A stretch of 64,000 bases of DNA, taken from the NCBI GenBank assembly GCA_043764895.1, contig JAYUJY010000083.1, forward strand, positions 1 to 64,000. The letters are read 5' to 3'. The notes beneath the pieces were generated by a model that ran no database searches, was not told the DNA's origin, and was given only the letters and a program-made list of their open reading frames with translations. This stretch comes from JAAFJU01 sp043764895. GTDB lineage: Bacteria; Cyanobacteriota; Cyanobacteriia; Leptolyngbyales; Leptolyngbyaceae. The position numbers and the translations under genes are program-made. Positions 45,806 to 54,266 of the stretch are shown here, piece by piece (within the stretch, counting starts at the first letter, position 1; every line of letters begins with the position of its first letter).

Positions 45806-47371
45806 ATGATGACGCGCGTACCTAGATTTATTATTGTTCTAGCTAGTTTGATTGCGATTTTGGTGTTCACGCTGTGGCTCTTGAGTGCGCTGTCGCAAAT
45901 TTCAGAGCTGCTGAATACTTATCCTTATTTGGGGACGGCGCTGATTTCAATTTCCATTGCGCTGGTTCTGACGCTGATTGGGCTGATGCTTTGGTATCTG
46001 GTAATTTTGCCGAAGCGCACCGATGCCCGTCGCCGCAAAGCCCAAGCTCACCGCCCGATCGCCCCGACCGATAAAACCGAAGCCGCTACCCAAAAGCTAG
46101 AGGCCGTCCGGCTTCAAGTTGAACAGCTTCAAGATGAGATTAGCAAGCAAGAATTAATCGCCCGATCGCGCATCATTCAAGAAAATTTGGCAAAAGGCGA
46201 ACTGTCCATTGTGATTTTTGGGACCGGGTCTGCGGGGAAGACGTCGCTGGTCAATGCGCTGATGGGACGCATGGTGGGACAGGTGGGGGCAGCGATGGGG
46301 ACGACGCAAATTGGTGAAACCTATCGCATTCAAATTCGTGGAATCGATCGTGAGATTTTCATCACCGACACGCCTGGAATCCTGGAGGCGGGAATCGAAG
46401 GCACCGATCGTGAACGGCTGGCAAAGACGCTGGCGACGGATGCTGATTTGTTACTCTTTGTGGTGGATAACGATATTCGGCAATCTGAATTTGCGCCGTT
46501 GGAATTGCTTGCTCGCATTGGAAAACGATCGATTCTGGTGTTCAATAAATGCGATCGCTATCCGATTCAAGATCAAGATCTGATTTTACAATCCCTGCGC
46601 GATCGGGTTTCTGGGCTGATTGCGGCGACGGATGTAATTCGAGTCTCTGCCTGTCCGCCGAGGGTGCAACTGAACACGGGAGAGTGGGTGAATCCGGACC
46701 CGGATATCATGCCGTTGATTCGTCAGGTGGCGGCGGTGTTGCGATCGGAGGGGGACGATTTGTTGGCCGACAATATTTTGCTCCAGTCTCAACGATTAGG
46801 GGATGAAACGCGGCGACTGCTGGACCAACAACGGCGTCGGGAAGCGGAGAAAATCGTCGATCGTTTTCAGTGGATTGGGGCGGGAGTTGTGGCCGTGACG
46901 CCTGTTCCGGTGGTGGATTTGCTGGCGACGGCTGCGGTGAATGCGCAGATGGTGGTGGAACTGGGCAAAGTTTATGGCTGTGAGATTAATAGCGATCGGG
47001 GGCGGGAACTGGCGATGTCGTTGGCTAAGACTTTAGTAAGTTTGGGATTGGTGAAGGGGGCGGTGTCGTTGGTGGCGGCGGTGTTGCAGGTGAGCGTGGT
47101 GGGATTGCTGGTGGGAAGGGCGATTCAGGGGATTAGTGCAGCGTATTTGACGCGGATTGCGGGGCGGAGTTTTATGGAATATTTCCAACGGGATCAGACG
47201 TGGGGCGATGGTGGCATGGCGGAGGTGATTCAGCAACAGTTTCAGTTGAATCGGCGAGATGAGTTTATCCGTGCGTTTGTGCAAGATGCGATCGATCGGG
47301 TAGTTCGACCGTTCAAACTCGAAGACGAACTCAAAGAGTCGCCGCTCGTTAAGCGAAAGGACGATCGGTAA
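45806..47371 (+). CDS. Membrane GTPase with DUF697-like domain
   Basis: Two N-terminal membrane segments (FIIVLASLIAILVFTLWLLS, ALISISIALVLTLIGLML) and a coiled stretch precede an Era-like GTPase domain: IFGTGSAGKTSLVNAL (G1), MGTTQIGET (G2), TDTPGILEAG (G3), NKCD (G4). After residue 350 a hydrophobic DUF697-like domain follows (IGAGVVAVTPVPVVDLLATAAVNAQM). Proteins of this type are widespread in cyanobacteria; the cellular process is unknown. Confidence 0.93.
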   Translation: MMTRVPRFIIVLASLIAILVFTLWLLSALSQISELLNTYPYLGTALISISIALVLTLIGLMLWYLVILPKRTDARRRKAQAHRPIAPTDKTEAATQKLEAVRLQVEQLQDEISKQELIARSRIIQENLAKGELSIVIFGTGSAGKTSLVNALMGRMVGQVGAAMGTTQIGETYRIQIRGIDREIFITDTPGILEAGIEGTDRERLAKTLATDADLLLFVVDNDIRQSEFAPLELLARIGKRSILVFNKCDRYPIQDQDLILQSLRDRVSGLIAATDVIRVSACPPRVQLNTGEWVNPDPDIMPLIRQVAAVLRSEGDDLLADNILLQSQRLGDETRRLLDQQRRREAEKIVDRFQWIGAGVVAVTPVPVVDLLATAAVNAQMVVELGKVYGCEINSDRGRELAMSLAKTLVSLGLVKGAVSLVAAVLQVSVVGLLVGRAIQGISAAYLTRIAGRSFMEYFQRDQTWGDGGMAEVIQQQFQLNRRDEFIRAFVQDAIDRVVRPFKLEDELKESPLVKRKDDR

Positions 47372-47450
47372 GGGTGGTGGGGTCGCTCAACCTAGCCTAT
47401 ATAATAGGATTAATTTGCCATAATTTCTGTCCAAAATATTTGGAGGTTAT

Positions 47451-48056
47451 ATGACTACCGTCACAGCTCCGAGATCATTGATTGATAGACTGTTGCTAGA
47501 TGTAAGCCATGCCAAGCTGACTGTAACTCCAGAACACTTTGACCAACTTTGCCTGGATAACCCAGATTTACGCCTTGAATTAACGAGAGATGGAGAATTA
47601 ATTGTTATGCCTCCAACGGGTGGTGAAAGTAGTGAAAAGAATGGTGATTTGTTCGGAGAAGTTTGGTACTGGAACCGACAAACCGATCGAGGTCGAGTAT
47701 TCGACTCCTCGGGTGGCTATGACTTTACGGCATTGGGAGGCGGTAAAGTAGCGCCGGATGTTTCCTGGATTGAAAAGTCTCGATTAGAGAGCATAGAAAT
47801 TGTTGGTTTTATTCCAGTGGTGCCTGACTTTGTCATTGAACTCCGGTCTGCCACCGATAACCTGAAGCCGCTACAGGAAAAAATGAAAGAATATCAGCGG
47901 CTAGGCGTGAAGCTGGGCCTACTGGTCAATCCCAAAAATAAGCAGGTTGAAGTTTATCGTCTTGGGCAGGATGCAGTAGTGTTGGAGTGGCCGAGTACGA
48001 TCGATTGTGGTGAGATGATGCCAGGTTTTGTCCTCAGCCTGAGCCGCATTTGGTAA
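47451..48056 (+). CDS. Uma2 family endonuclease-fold protein
   Basis: The 201-residue protein shows ELTRDGELIVMPPTGGESSEKNGDLFGEVWYWN, GGGKVAPDVSWIEKSRL and VVPDFVIELRSATDNLKPLQEKMKEYQRLG, the Uma2 pattern with PD...E-X-R (ELRS instead of the more usual ExK/ExS). The start ATG 47451 has a strong GGAGG site. It is unrelated in detail to the Uma2 gene at 43592. Confidence 0.92.
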   Translation: MTTVTAPRSLIDRLLLDVSHAKLTVTPEHFDQLCLDNPDLRLELTRDGELIVMPPTGGESSEKNGDLFGEVWYWNRQTDRGRVFDSSGGYDFTALGGGKVAPDVSWIEKSRLESIEIVGFIPVVPDFVIELRSATDNLKPLQEKMKEYQRLGVKLGLLVNPKNKQVEVYRLGQDAVVLEWPSTIDCGEMMPGFVLSLSRIW

Positions 48057-48242
48057 TTAATAGTTCTCAACACCCTGCCTTGGACTGAATTAGTTGATAT
48101 TCGTAAGTCCCAAGGTTTTGACCAACGATAAAGAGTGAGAATCGATCGGAAAAGTGATGACCTGTGCCGTATCTATAGGTTGCCACTACTCTGTATTACA
48201 TATGAGCAAACGATCGAAATAGTTCTAAGTGTTCTATCTAAA

Positions 48243-48329
48243 AGCTAACGGCTCAAATCAGCGGCGACAAAGAATCTGTACGATTTACCAACCCTCCTTC
48301 GATTGTCCGCTGCATTGCGGTTGTTATGC
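48243..48329 (-). repeat. attC-like integron recombination site
   Basis: Read on the minus strand: GCATAAC (R''), CAATGCAGCGGAC (L''), a 36-nt loop, GTCGCCGCTGATTTG (L') and GTTAGCT (R'). The L boxes pair except for an extra base in L' (GCGGCGAC versus GCGG-AC) and one in the AAT/AAAT part. The single-base mismatch is the extrahelical-base pattern of attC sites. AAC and GTT ends are complementary. Size 87 bp is within attC range. It starts about 36 bp after the stop of the 97-codon gene. Confidence 0.55.
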
Positions 48330-48693
48330 GGCAGCCCAACGACAAAATCATCAGTTGTCTTCTGTCATCTCTTTGGCAACGAGCGCTTGAACGCCCAAGC
48401 GATAAACTCAGTCACAACTATCACCACCACGATGTAAATGAGGATCGGGATGCCTAGCATGTATGAGGAGATAATGATCATAGCAAGTACAAAGGAAGCG
48501 TAGTCCCTAAATGCCTCCAACGGAATTATGCAGCTAGAAAAGGATAGAGCTGGTGGAACTGCACTACACCCGAACATCGCCAGCAACGGCAATCCGAAGC
48601 TGAGAGAGTAGAGGATGATCCGTAGGAGGATAATCTGTCGTTTGTTGGCAGGACTCATGGTCGGAGCACTCCTAAAGTTCTTGTGATGCCTAA
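48249..48693 (-). mobile_element. Candidate single integron gene cassette (445 bp)
   Basis: On the minus strand a GTTAGGC (48694-48688) is followed, after 29 bp, by a small gene with a ribosome site (AGGAG) that ends 36 bp before the attC-like site. One gene, a very short leader and a trailing attC are the classical cassette form. No integron integrase gene is present in the window, so this would be an isolated cassette. Confidence 0.5.
48365..48658 (-). CDS. Small integral membrane protein in cassette-like context
   Basis: The 97-residue protein has two or three membrane segments (ILLRIILYSLSFGLPLLAMFGC, SFVLAMIIISSYMLGIPILIYIVVVIVVTEF) and a basic C-terminal end (AFKRSLPKR). I do not recognise a family. 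AGGAG lies about 10 bp before the ATG at 48658. It is framed by GTTAGGC upstream and an attC-like site downstream. Cassette genes are often of this size and unknown. Confidence 0.7.
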   Translation of the reverse strand: MSPANKRQIILLRIILYSLSFGLPLLAMFGCSAVPPALSFSSCIIPLEAFRDYASFVLAMIIISSYMLGIPILIYIVVVIVVTEFIAWAFKRSLPKR

Positions 48694-48791
48694 CAATTAT
48701 TAGTCAGAAAGTTTCCGTATAAACGCCCCAGAACGATGATATTCAGAAACTTTCCATATCCACCCGTTCAACATCTTTAGCCCAGTTGGGC
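48688..48791 (-). repeat. Second, degenerate attC-like site
   Basis: Minus strand GCCCAAC (48791-48785, fits RYYYAAC) and GTTAGGC (48694-48688, fits GTTRRRY) bracket an internal inverted repeat, GAAAGTTTC and GAAACTTTC. The L boxes are not convincing, and GCCCAAC is also part of a pseudogene end, so this site is weaker than the one at 48243. Confidence 0.3.
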
Positions 48792-48974
48792 GATCGCTTC
48801 AAACTGGTCAAAATCTTCTAGGAGGACGATACGATGAGCAGCGATAATCTGACGAATGCGCTGTTTTCAGTTGCACTCGCCTGTTGTAGCATCCCCACAA
48901 TATCGCTGATATCAACCGCACGAGTGGCTATAAGCTTGAGGATAAGCAGGTAAGGCAGATTGATAACAGATAAA
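48777..48974 (-). pseudogene. Frameshifted nucleotidyltransferase-like fragment
   Basis: The minus strand encodes SVINLPYLLILKLIATRAVD and DISDIVGMLQQASATEN, then in another frame RIRQIIAAHRIVLLEDFDQFEAIAQLG-stop. The LP-L-KL-A-R-D-D pattern is that of the C-terminal half of DUF6036/AbiEii-like nucleotidyltransferases. A single frameshift and lack of a 5' part mark it as debris. It joins the nitrilase tail fragment directly. Confidence 0.5.
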
Positions 48975-48975
48975 C

Positions 48976-49030
48976 TCGCACCTGTTGAATGCGGTTGGGA
49001 GAAATTTCGGCTATTGTAAATCCTGGTTCA
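48976..49030 (-). pseudogene. Diverged copy of the nitrilase gene 3' end
   Basis: The minus strand reads EPGFTIAEISPNRIQQVR, identical but for one residue to EPGFAIAEISPNRIQQVR near the end of the intact nitrilase. In 55 bp there are eight differences, seven synonymous. The homology stops at VR. It lies just after the stop of the ribbon-helix-helix-like gene. Confidence 0.85.
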
Positions 49031-49052
49031 TCACTTGATGTCCAAGTACTCA

Positions 49053-49289
49053 CTATCTCTTGGCTAGTTCATACTGTAAAATCTCGACCTGCTCCCGAAG
49101 CTTCCCAGGATTGAGCACCGGGTCGCAATCCTCAAACGTTACCCCATCGGCATCCAAGAACTGTGATAGCGCCATCTCCACCACAAACTCCGTCGAGAAC
49201 TTTCGCTCCAGCGCATAAGCCTCCAGGGCCAACCGGATTTTCTCTGGCACCTCGATTCGCAACTCAGATGTAGCACTGGATGTCTGCAT
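49053..49289 (-). CDS. Ribbon-helix-helix-like small protein
   Basis: The 78-residue protein has a strand-helix-helix start (ELRIEVPEKIRLALEAYALERKFSTEFVVEMALSQFL) like ribbon-helix-helix antitoxins, and an acidic and charged tail (GVTFEDCDPVLNPGKLREQVEILQYELAKR). It starts 2 bp from the stop of the GIY-YIG gene, so the two are coupled. A role as partner of the nuclease is inference. Confidence 0.7.
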   Translation of the reverse strand: MQTSSATSELRIEVPEKIRLALEAYALERKFSTEFVVEMALSQFLDADGVTFEDCDPVLNPGKLREQVEILQYELAKR

Positions 49290-49291
49290 CG

Positions 49292-49669
49292 TTAAACCTC
49301 GCGTGGGGGATATACAACATTATAGGGAGGCCGCACCAGTAGGAGCAAACGTCCCTCGATCGTATCCAACTCTGTCGCAAATATCTTATTCGTCAGAGGT
49401 GCTACAGCAATCCTCAGTTCATGGGCCGCATATCCATCAATCAAGGCATAGCTTAATGCTTTATGCCCACCCTGAAACCGCATACGGATATTGGCAGATT
49501 TTCCGATGTACAAAATCTGACCCAGTCGTCGTAGGGCGTAGATGCCCTCTGCTTGAGGTAAGTTGCTCGATCGCTTAATCAGACGATGGCAGGTCTCAAA
49601 GTCATCCCGCAGAACCTCCAGAATCCTGGCAACCTCAGCATTAATTGCATGATCACTTGGTCTGGTCAT
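49292..49669 (-). CDS. GIY-YIG nuclease domain protein
   Basis: The 125-residue protein has EGIYALRRLGQILYIGKSANIRMRFQGGHKA, the GIY...YIG core with the conserved Arg, and LDTIEGRLLLLVRPPYN with the metal-binding Glu and the Asn. GIY-YIG domains cut DNA. It is followed 2 bp later by a ribbon-helix-helix-like gene, and the pair lies downstream of the nitrilase gene, 33 bp from its stop. Confidence 0.88.
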   Translation of the reverse strand: MTRPSDHAINAEVARILEVLRDDFETCHRLIKRSSNLPQAEGIYALRRLGQILYIGKSANIRMRFQGGHKALSYALIDGYAAHELRIAVAPLTNKIFATELDTIEGRLLLLVRPPYNVVYPPREV

Positions 49670-49702
49670 CTCGATCGATCGCCTAATACTAGAACCTCAA
49701 CA

Positions 49703-50515
49703 TCATGCAAAGATTCGGTGTTGGAGAGACGGCATTTGTCGTCGCACTTGTTGGATGCGGTTGGGTGAAATCTCGGCGATCGCAAACCCTGGTTCAGTTC
49801 CGGCATCCGACAGGACGGTTCCCCAAGGATCGATGATTAGCGCATGACCGTGGGATTGGCGAATGCTGTTGTGCCATCCGGTTTGGGCTGGGGCGATCGT
49901 GTAACAGGTGTTTTCGATCGATCGGGCTTGGAGCAACACTTGCCAGTGATCTTTCCCGGTGTAGGCGGTAAATGCGGCGGGAATAAAGAGGACGTCGGTT
50001 TCTTTCCGAGAGAGATGACGAAAGAGTTCTGGAAAGCGAACGTCGTAGCAAATAGATAATCCCAAGTTCCCAAAATCCGCCGAGGCATAGACGCTGGGTA
50101 ATTCAGACCCAGGAACGACGGTAGCGGATTCGAGGTAGGTGTTGCCGTCTGGGACGTTCACATCAAAGAGATGAACTTTTTCGTACCGTGCTATTTCATT
50201 GCCGTCCTTATCCACGAGGAGCGCGGTGTTATAGACTTTGCCTTCGCCTGCGGGGACTGGATAACCGCCGCCCAAGATCATGACTTGATAGCGTTGGGCC
50301 ATGGTCTTTAGAAATTTTTCACTCTCCAGGGCGATCGATTCTGCCTGCGCGATTTTGGCGAGTTCATCGCCGAGGAATGAAAAATTTTCAGGGAGTCCGA
50401 TGACTTCCGCACCCCGCCGAACGGCGAGATCGATGAGGTCTTCAGCTTGGCTCAGATTTTTTTTCAAATCTGGCACGCTGGTCATTTGAATGGCCGCCGC
50501 AAGGTAGGATTTCAT
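49703..50515 (-). CDS. Nitrilase superfamily carbon-nitrogen hydrolase
   Basis: The 270-residue protein shows the Glu-Lys-Cys triad in LPENFSFLG, YEKVHLFDVNV and SICYDVRFPELFR. The combination KVHLFDVN with CYDVRFPE points to the deaminated glutathione amidase/omega-amidase branch (Nit1/Nit2-like), a metabolite repair enzyme. The last ~30 codons are duplicated in diverged form at 48976. Confidence 0.92.
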   Translation of the reverse strand: MKSYLAAAIQMTSVPDLKKNLSQAEDLIDLAVRRGAEVIGLPENFSFLGDELAKIAQAESIALESEKFLKTMAQRYQVMILGGGYPVPAGEGKVYNTALLVDKDGNEIARYEKVHLFDVNVPDGNTYLESATVVPGSELPSVYASADFGNLGLSICYDVRFPELFRHLSRKETDVLFIPAAFTAYTGKDHWQVLLQARSIENTCYTIAPAQTGWHNSIRQSHGHALIIDPWGTVLSDAGTEPGFAIAEISPNRIQQVRRQMPSLQHRIFA

Positions 50516-50651
50516 AGCTTTATTGTCTGTAAGATAAATAGGCTGAACTTAGCATGAAGGCCCACACGTCGTCGTTAGTTCAGTATCCCCCCAAACGGCT
50601 CAGGCGATCGGGGGAATAGACGATGATTTCCTAGCGAAGCCGGGTGTTGGC

Positions 50652-51854
50652 CTAACCCCGCGTCATCTGTGACCACACCCGAGTCGGCAAGCCCCACACA
50701 TAAATGAACCCTTCCGCCGCCCGATGGTCAAACTGATCGCCTGCACCGTAAGTTGCCAAGTCCTCCGCATACAGTGAATTGACGGATTTACGACCGACGA
50801 TCGTGGCATTGCCTTTAAATAGCTTAACGCGGACAATCCCAGTAACGCGTTCTTGGGTGTTGTGAACAAAAGCATCGATCGCACTTTTGAGCGGGCTATA
50901 CCAGAGACCGTTGTAAACCATTTGGCCGTAGGTTTCTTCGATGCCGCGTTTGTACATCGTCACATCCTTTGCCAGGGTGAGGCTTTCGAGATCGCGGTGC
51001 GCATGAATCAGCATGATCAAGGCCGGGGTCTCGTAGATTTCGCGGGACTTAATGCCCACCAGACGATTTTCTAACATATCGATGCGTCCAATGCCATGGT
51101 TGCCCACGATCGCATTCAAGTACACAAAAATCTCGACGGGTCCGTAGGCTTGACCGTTGACCGCAACCGGAATCCCTTTTTCAAACTCGATTTCGAGATA
51201 TTCGGGTTCGTTGGGCGTGTCCTCAATGCGCTTAGTGAGGGCAAAGACTTCTTCCGTGGGTTCGTAGTATGGGTCTTCTAACGGTCCAGCTTCTACGCTG
51301 CGGCCCAAGAGATTTAGGTCTACGCTGTAGGGAGATGACTTTTTCACTGGAGACGGAATTCCGCAGCGTTCCCCGTAGGCTATGGTTTCCTCGCGGCTCA
51401 TGCCCCATTCGCGTGCAGGGGCTAGGACTTTGAGATTGGGGTTCAGGGCTGCGATCGCCACATCAAAGCGCACTTGATCGTTGCCTTTGCCTGTACAGCC
51501 GTGAGCCACAGCATCGGCTCCGTATTTTTCGGCAGCTTCGACGAGAAGTTTGGCGATTAGGGGCCGTGCGAGGGCGGTGGAGAGCGGATAGCGGTTTTCG
51601 TAGAGGGCGTTGGCTTGGAGGGCCGGAAAGGCGTAGTTTTGAATGAATTCTAACTTTGCGTCTGCCACCAGCGAAATTGATGCGCCGGAATTGAGTGCCT
51701 TTTGACGGATGGGTTCGAGTTCGTCGCCTTGGCCTAGGTCAGCGGCCAGAGTAATAACTTCTTCAACGCCCCATTCTTGCTTGAGATACGGAATACAGAC
51801 GGAGGTATCTACCCCACCAGAATACGCCAATACCACCTTTTTCGCTCGCCCCAT
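50652..51854 (-). CDS. argG: Argininosuccinate synthase
   Basis: ArgG joins citrulline and aspartate with ATP in arginine synthesis. The 400-residue protein starts KKVVLAYSGGVDTSVCIPYLK (PP-loop) and has GCTGKGNDQVRFD, ENRYPLSTALARPLIAK and SPYSVDLNLLGRSVEAGPLEDP. Length is normal. It is probably monocistronic. Confidence 0.97.
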   Translation of the reverse strand: MGRAKKVVLAYSGGVDTSVCIPYLKQEWGVEEVITLAADLGQGDELEPIRQKALNSGASISLVADAKLEFIQNYAFPALQANALYENRYPLSTALARPLIAKLLVEAAEKYGADAVAHGCTGKGNDQVRFDVAIAALNPNLKVLAPAREWGMSREETIAYGERCGIPSPVKKSSPYSVDLNLLGRSVEAGPLEDPYYEPTEEVFALTKRIEDTPNEPEYLEIEFEKGIPVAVNGQAYGPVEIFVYLNAIVGNHGIGRIDMLENRLVGIKSREIYETPALIMLIHAHRDLESLTLAKDVTMYKRGIEETYGQMVYNGLWYSPLKSAIDAFVHNTQERVTGIVRVKLFKGNATIVGRKSVNSLYAEDLATYGAGDQFDHRAAEGFIYVWGLPTRVWSQMTRG

Positions 51855-52092
51855 GACTCATCCTCACGCTAACTTTGACAACGTTCAATCTTAAGCGATG
51901 ACGCACGCGAATGCATTGACAATTTCTGTGATGCGGTGATTTGTCTAGAGTTGATCTGGATTTGATTTAGGGCGTAGACGGGATTTATGCAGGAAGACAG
52001 AGAGATTATGGCACATAGTCTGCAACGGGATACATGATTAAATCGTGAAAGTAACTTAATATTTGATTACAAAAATTTTAGTTTCAAATCCT

Positions 52093-53202
52093 ATGGTTAG
52101 TAAGACACCATTTTACATTCCCTCATTAGATGGAATTCGTGTTGTTGCATTTTCGATCGTCTTTTTAGCTCATGCAGGCTTGGGACAATGGATTCCGGCA
52201 GGCTTTGGCGTTACTATATTTTTCTTTTTGAGTGGATATCTTATTACGACGTTGATTCGTCGGGAATGTGAAAAGTTTGGAGATTTAGATTTTAAACTAT
52301 TTTACATGAGACGAATTCTTCGGATTTGGCCTTCTTTTTACTTGACGTTAATCGTTGCCATTGGGTTGACTTTAATGGGCTTTTTGTCGGGTTCTTTGGA
52401 GTTACCCGCTGTATTGATCCAATTCTTTCATGTCGCAAATTACGGGGTGATGAACGGTTGGACGGCGATGGCTCCGGGAACGGATGTTTACTGGTCTTTG
52501 GCGGTAGAAGAGCATTTTTATCTGATTTCCCCTTGGTTTTACCTATTCTTGATTCGCTGTAAACTTACATCAAAGCAGCAGGCGGCGGTCATGTGGACTC
52601 TGTGCGCGCTCATTTTGATGTGGCGATGTATCTTAGTCTTTGGGTTGAATGCTCCGGAGACTCGGGTGTTCTATGGAACAGATACTCGAATTGATTCTAT
52701 TCTGTTTGGCTGTATCTTAGCGGTGCATGGCAATCCAATGCTTGATCATTCATCAATTTCTTCAGTTGGGGCGACAGAACACGCTTCAATTAACACTCGA
52801 TCGAAACGACTATTACTCCCGCTTGGGTTTGGACTATTGGCAATTTCTTTCGTTATTCGGAATGCAGAATTTCGTGAAACATTGCGCTATACAATTCAGG
52901 GGTTGGCCTTAATCCCCATTTTTATTGTTGCGATTCGTGAACCTAAATTTATTCTGTTTCGTTGGCTTAATATTGGGTGGATTCGGTTTTTAGGGTTGAT
53001 GAGTTATTCTCTGTACTTGATTCATCATGTGGTCATTATAGGAGTGAGGTCTTGGGGTCGTCAGTTGCATCCGATGTCTCAGGGTGCGCTGTCTCTCGGC
53101 CTTTCGATCGCGATCGCTCATGCCTTGTATGTCACGATCGAACAGCCCATGGCTCAGATTCGCAAGCAGTTTGCTCGGCACTCTGAGGCAAATTGGCACT
53201 GA
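52093..53202 (+). CDS. Acyltransferase family 3 (OafA-like) membrane protein
   Basis: From ATG 52093 the protein has 369 residues and about ten membrane segments. FYIPSLDGIRVVAFSIVFLAHAG contains the R...H signature of acyltransferase-3 enzymes, followed by FFFLSGYLITTLIRRE and FYMRRILRIWPSFY. These enzymes O-acylate surface polysaccharides or lipids. The substrate is unknown. A TTG at 52063 is in frame. Confidence 0.9.
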   Translation: MVSKTPFYIPSLDGIRVVAFSIVFLAHAGLGQWIPAGFGVTIFFFLSGYLITTLIRRECEKFGDLDFKLFYMRRILRIWPSFYLTLIVAIGLTLMGFLSGSLELPAVLIQFFHVANYGVMNGWTAMAPGTDVYWSLAVEEHFYLISPWFYLFLIRCKLTSKQQAAVMWTLCALILMWRCILVFGLNAPETRVFYGTDTRIDSILFGCILAVHGNPMLDHSSISSVGATEHASINTRSKRLLLPLGFGLLAISFVIRNAEFRETLRYTIQGLALIPIFIVAIREPKFILFRWLNIGWIRFLGLMSYSLYLIHHVVIIGVRSWGRQLHPMSQGALSLGLSIAIAHALYVTIEQPMAQIRKQFARHSEANWH

Positions 53203-53273
53203 GGCAAATGATCGAAGCAGCCCACGAGAGGGCAAAAGGCTATTCGTAGGCTGCTCCTGTAACCCATTCCTTA

Positions 53274-54266
53274 TTACTCTTTAACTGATTTTACCGAATC
53301 GCCGACCTTGAAACCCGAACCTGAAATGACCTTCCCCACGGCATAATCACGGGCCACTTCAATGATTTCAAGCTTGCCAATGGATGAACTTACGCTGCGA
53401 ATGACTTTCCCTGTTGACGGGTCTTTCACTTGCTTCGTGACGCGTTCGACGGAAATTTTCATCCCATTGGTAAAACCTGCGGCTGATCCTTTGTTTAACG
53501 TCACCTGTCCGCCGCCAATGTCCGCGATCATCGCTTCCAATCCGCTCCCAGAGTACGCTGATAACTTTGAAGACGACTCGACTACAGTGCCCACCATTTG
53601 CGTCACCGCCTTATCGGCTGCCGAACTCAGCAGTGTGTCGTTGTTTGCCGTGGCTTCACTGCCACCGATTCCGAGGACTTGGACGGAGCCACTGCCTTGT
53701 TCTGCTTGACCTTGGCCTTTTGCCGTGGCAATAATCTCACCCGTGGTCGTGTCTACGAGACGCGCTGTGATTTGGACATTTGCGATATTCGTTTTCTTCG
53801 CATTGCCAAAGAGTCCGCCAAAGCTAAAACCAGATGATTTTTGATCGACGTTGAATTGGGTAATGCTACCAATCAGCACGGCTTCTACCCCGAGGAGTTT
53901 GCCGATTTGGGCCGCAGATCCAGCATCCACCCGACCCGAATCTCCTAAATTCTGCTCTCGGAGAATCGCTTCAATCTTACTCCGTTCGATCACCCGGTAA
54001 GATCCACTTTCCACTAGCTTATTGACAATGATATCGCCAATACCTTTCGATGCACCCTGGCCCATCCAGCCGGAAGCGAAAGGATTTCCGCTGACGCTGC
54101 CACTATCAAAATCAAGGACCGCAATGCGACGTTTCTGGACGGACTGAGCTTGCGCGATCGTGATTGTGGCAGGCATTTCAGTCGCGATCGCCATGACGGG
54201 CGTCCCGAAACTGGTCAATACCATGATTGAGAGGGCGATCGGAGTTGAATGAAGATTGGAGGCCAT
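53274..54266 (-). CDS. CsgG-family secreted protein
   Basis: The 330-residue protein has a Sec signal peptide (about residues 1-40, ending near AIATEM or AQAQS) and the CsgG-like core: KRRIAVLDFDSGS, DIIVNKLVESGSYRVIERSKIEAILREQNLG, AAQIGKLLGVEAVLIGSIT and ARLVDTTTGEIIATAKG. No lipobox Cys is visible, unlike E. coli CsgG. No curli genes are nearby. It may act in envelope lipoprotein or transport function. Confidence 0.85.
   Translation of the reverse strand: MASNLHSTPIALSIMVLTSFGTPVMAIATEMPATITIAQAQSVQKRRIAVLDFDSGSVSGNPFASGWMGQGASKGIGDIIVNKLVESGSYRVIERSKIEAILREQNLGDSGRVDAGSAAQIGKLLGVEAVLIGSITQFNVDQKSSGFSFGGLFGNAKKTNIANVQITARLVDTTTGEIIATAKGQGQAEQGSGSVQVLGIGGSEATANNDTLLSSAADKAVTQMVGTVVESSSKLSAYSGSGLEAMIADIGGGQVTLNKGSAAGFTNGMKISVERVTKQVKDPSTGKVIRSVSSSIGKLEIIEVARDYAVGKVISGSGFKVGDSVKSVKE

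Noticed and set aside
50582..50620. CCCCC...GGGGG between the nitrilase gene and argG as a terminator
   Set aside because: Stem of only five pairs with a 17-nt loop and no T-run.
50653..50662. GCCTAAC as an integron core site
   Set aside because: It coincides with the argG stop region and has no paired GTT box or L boxes.
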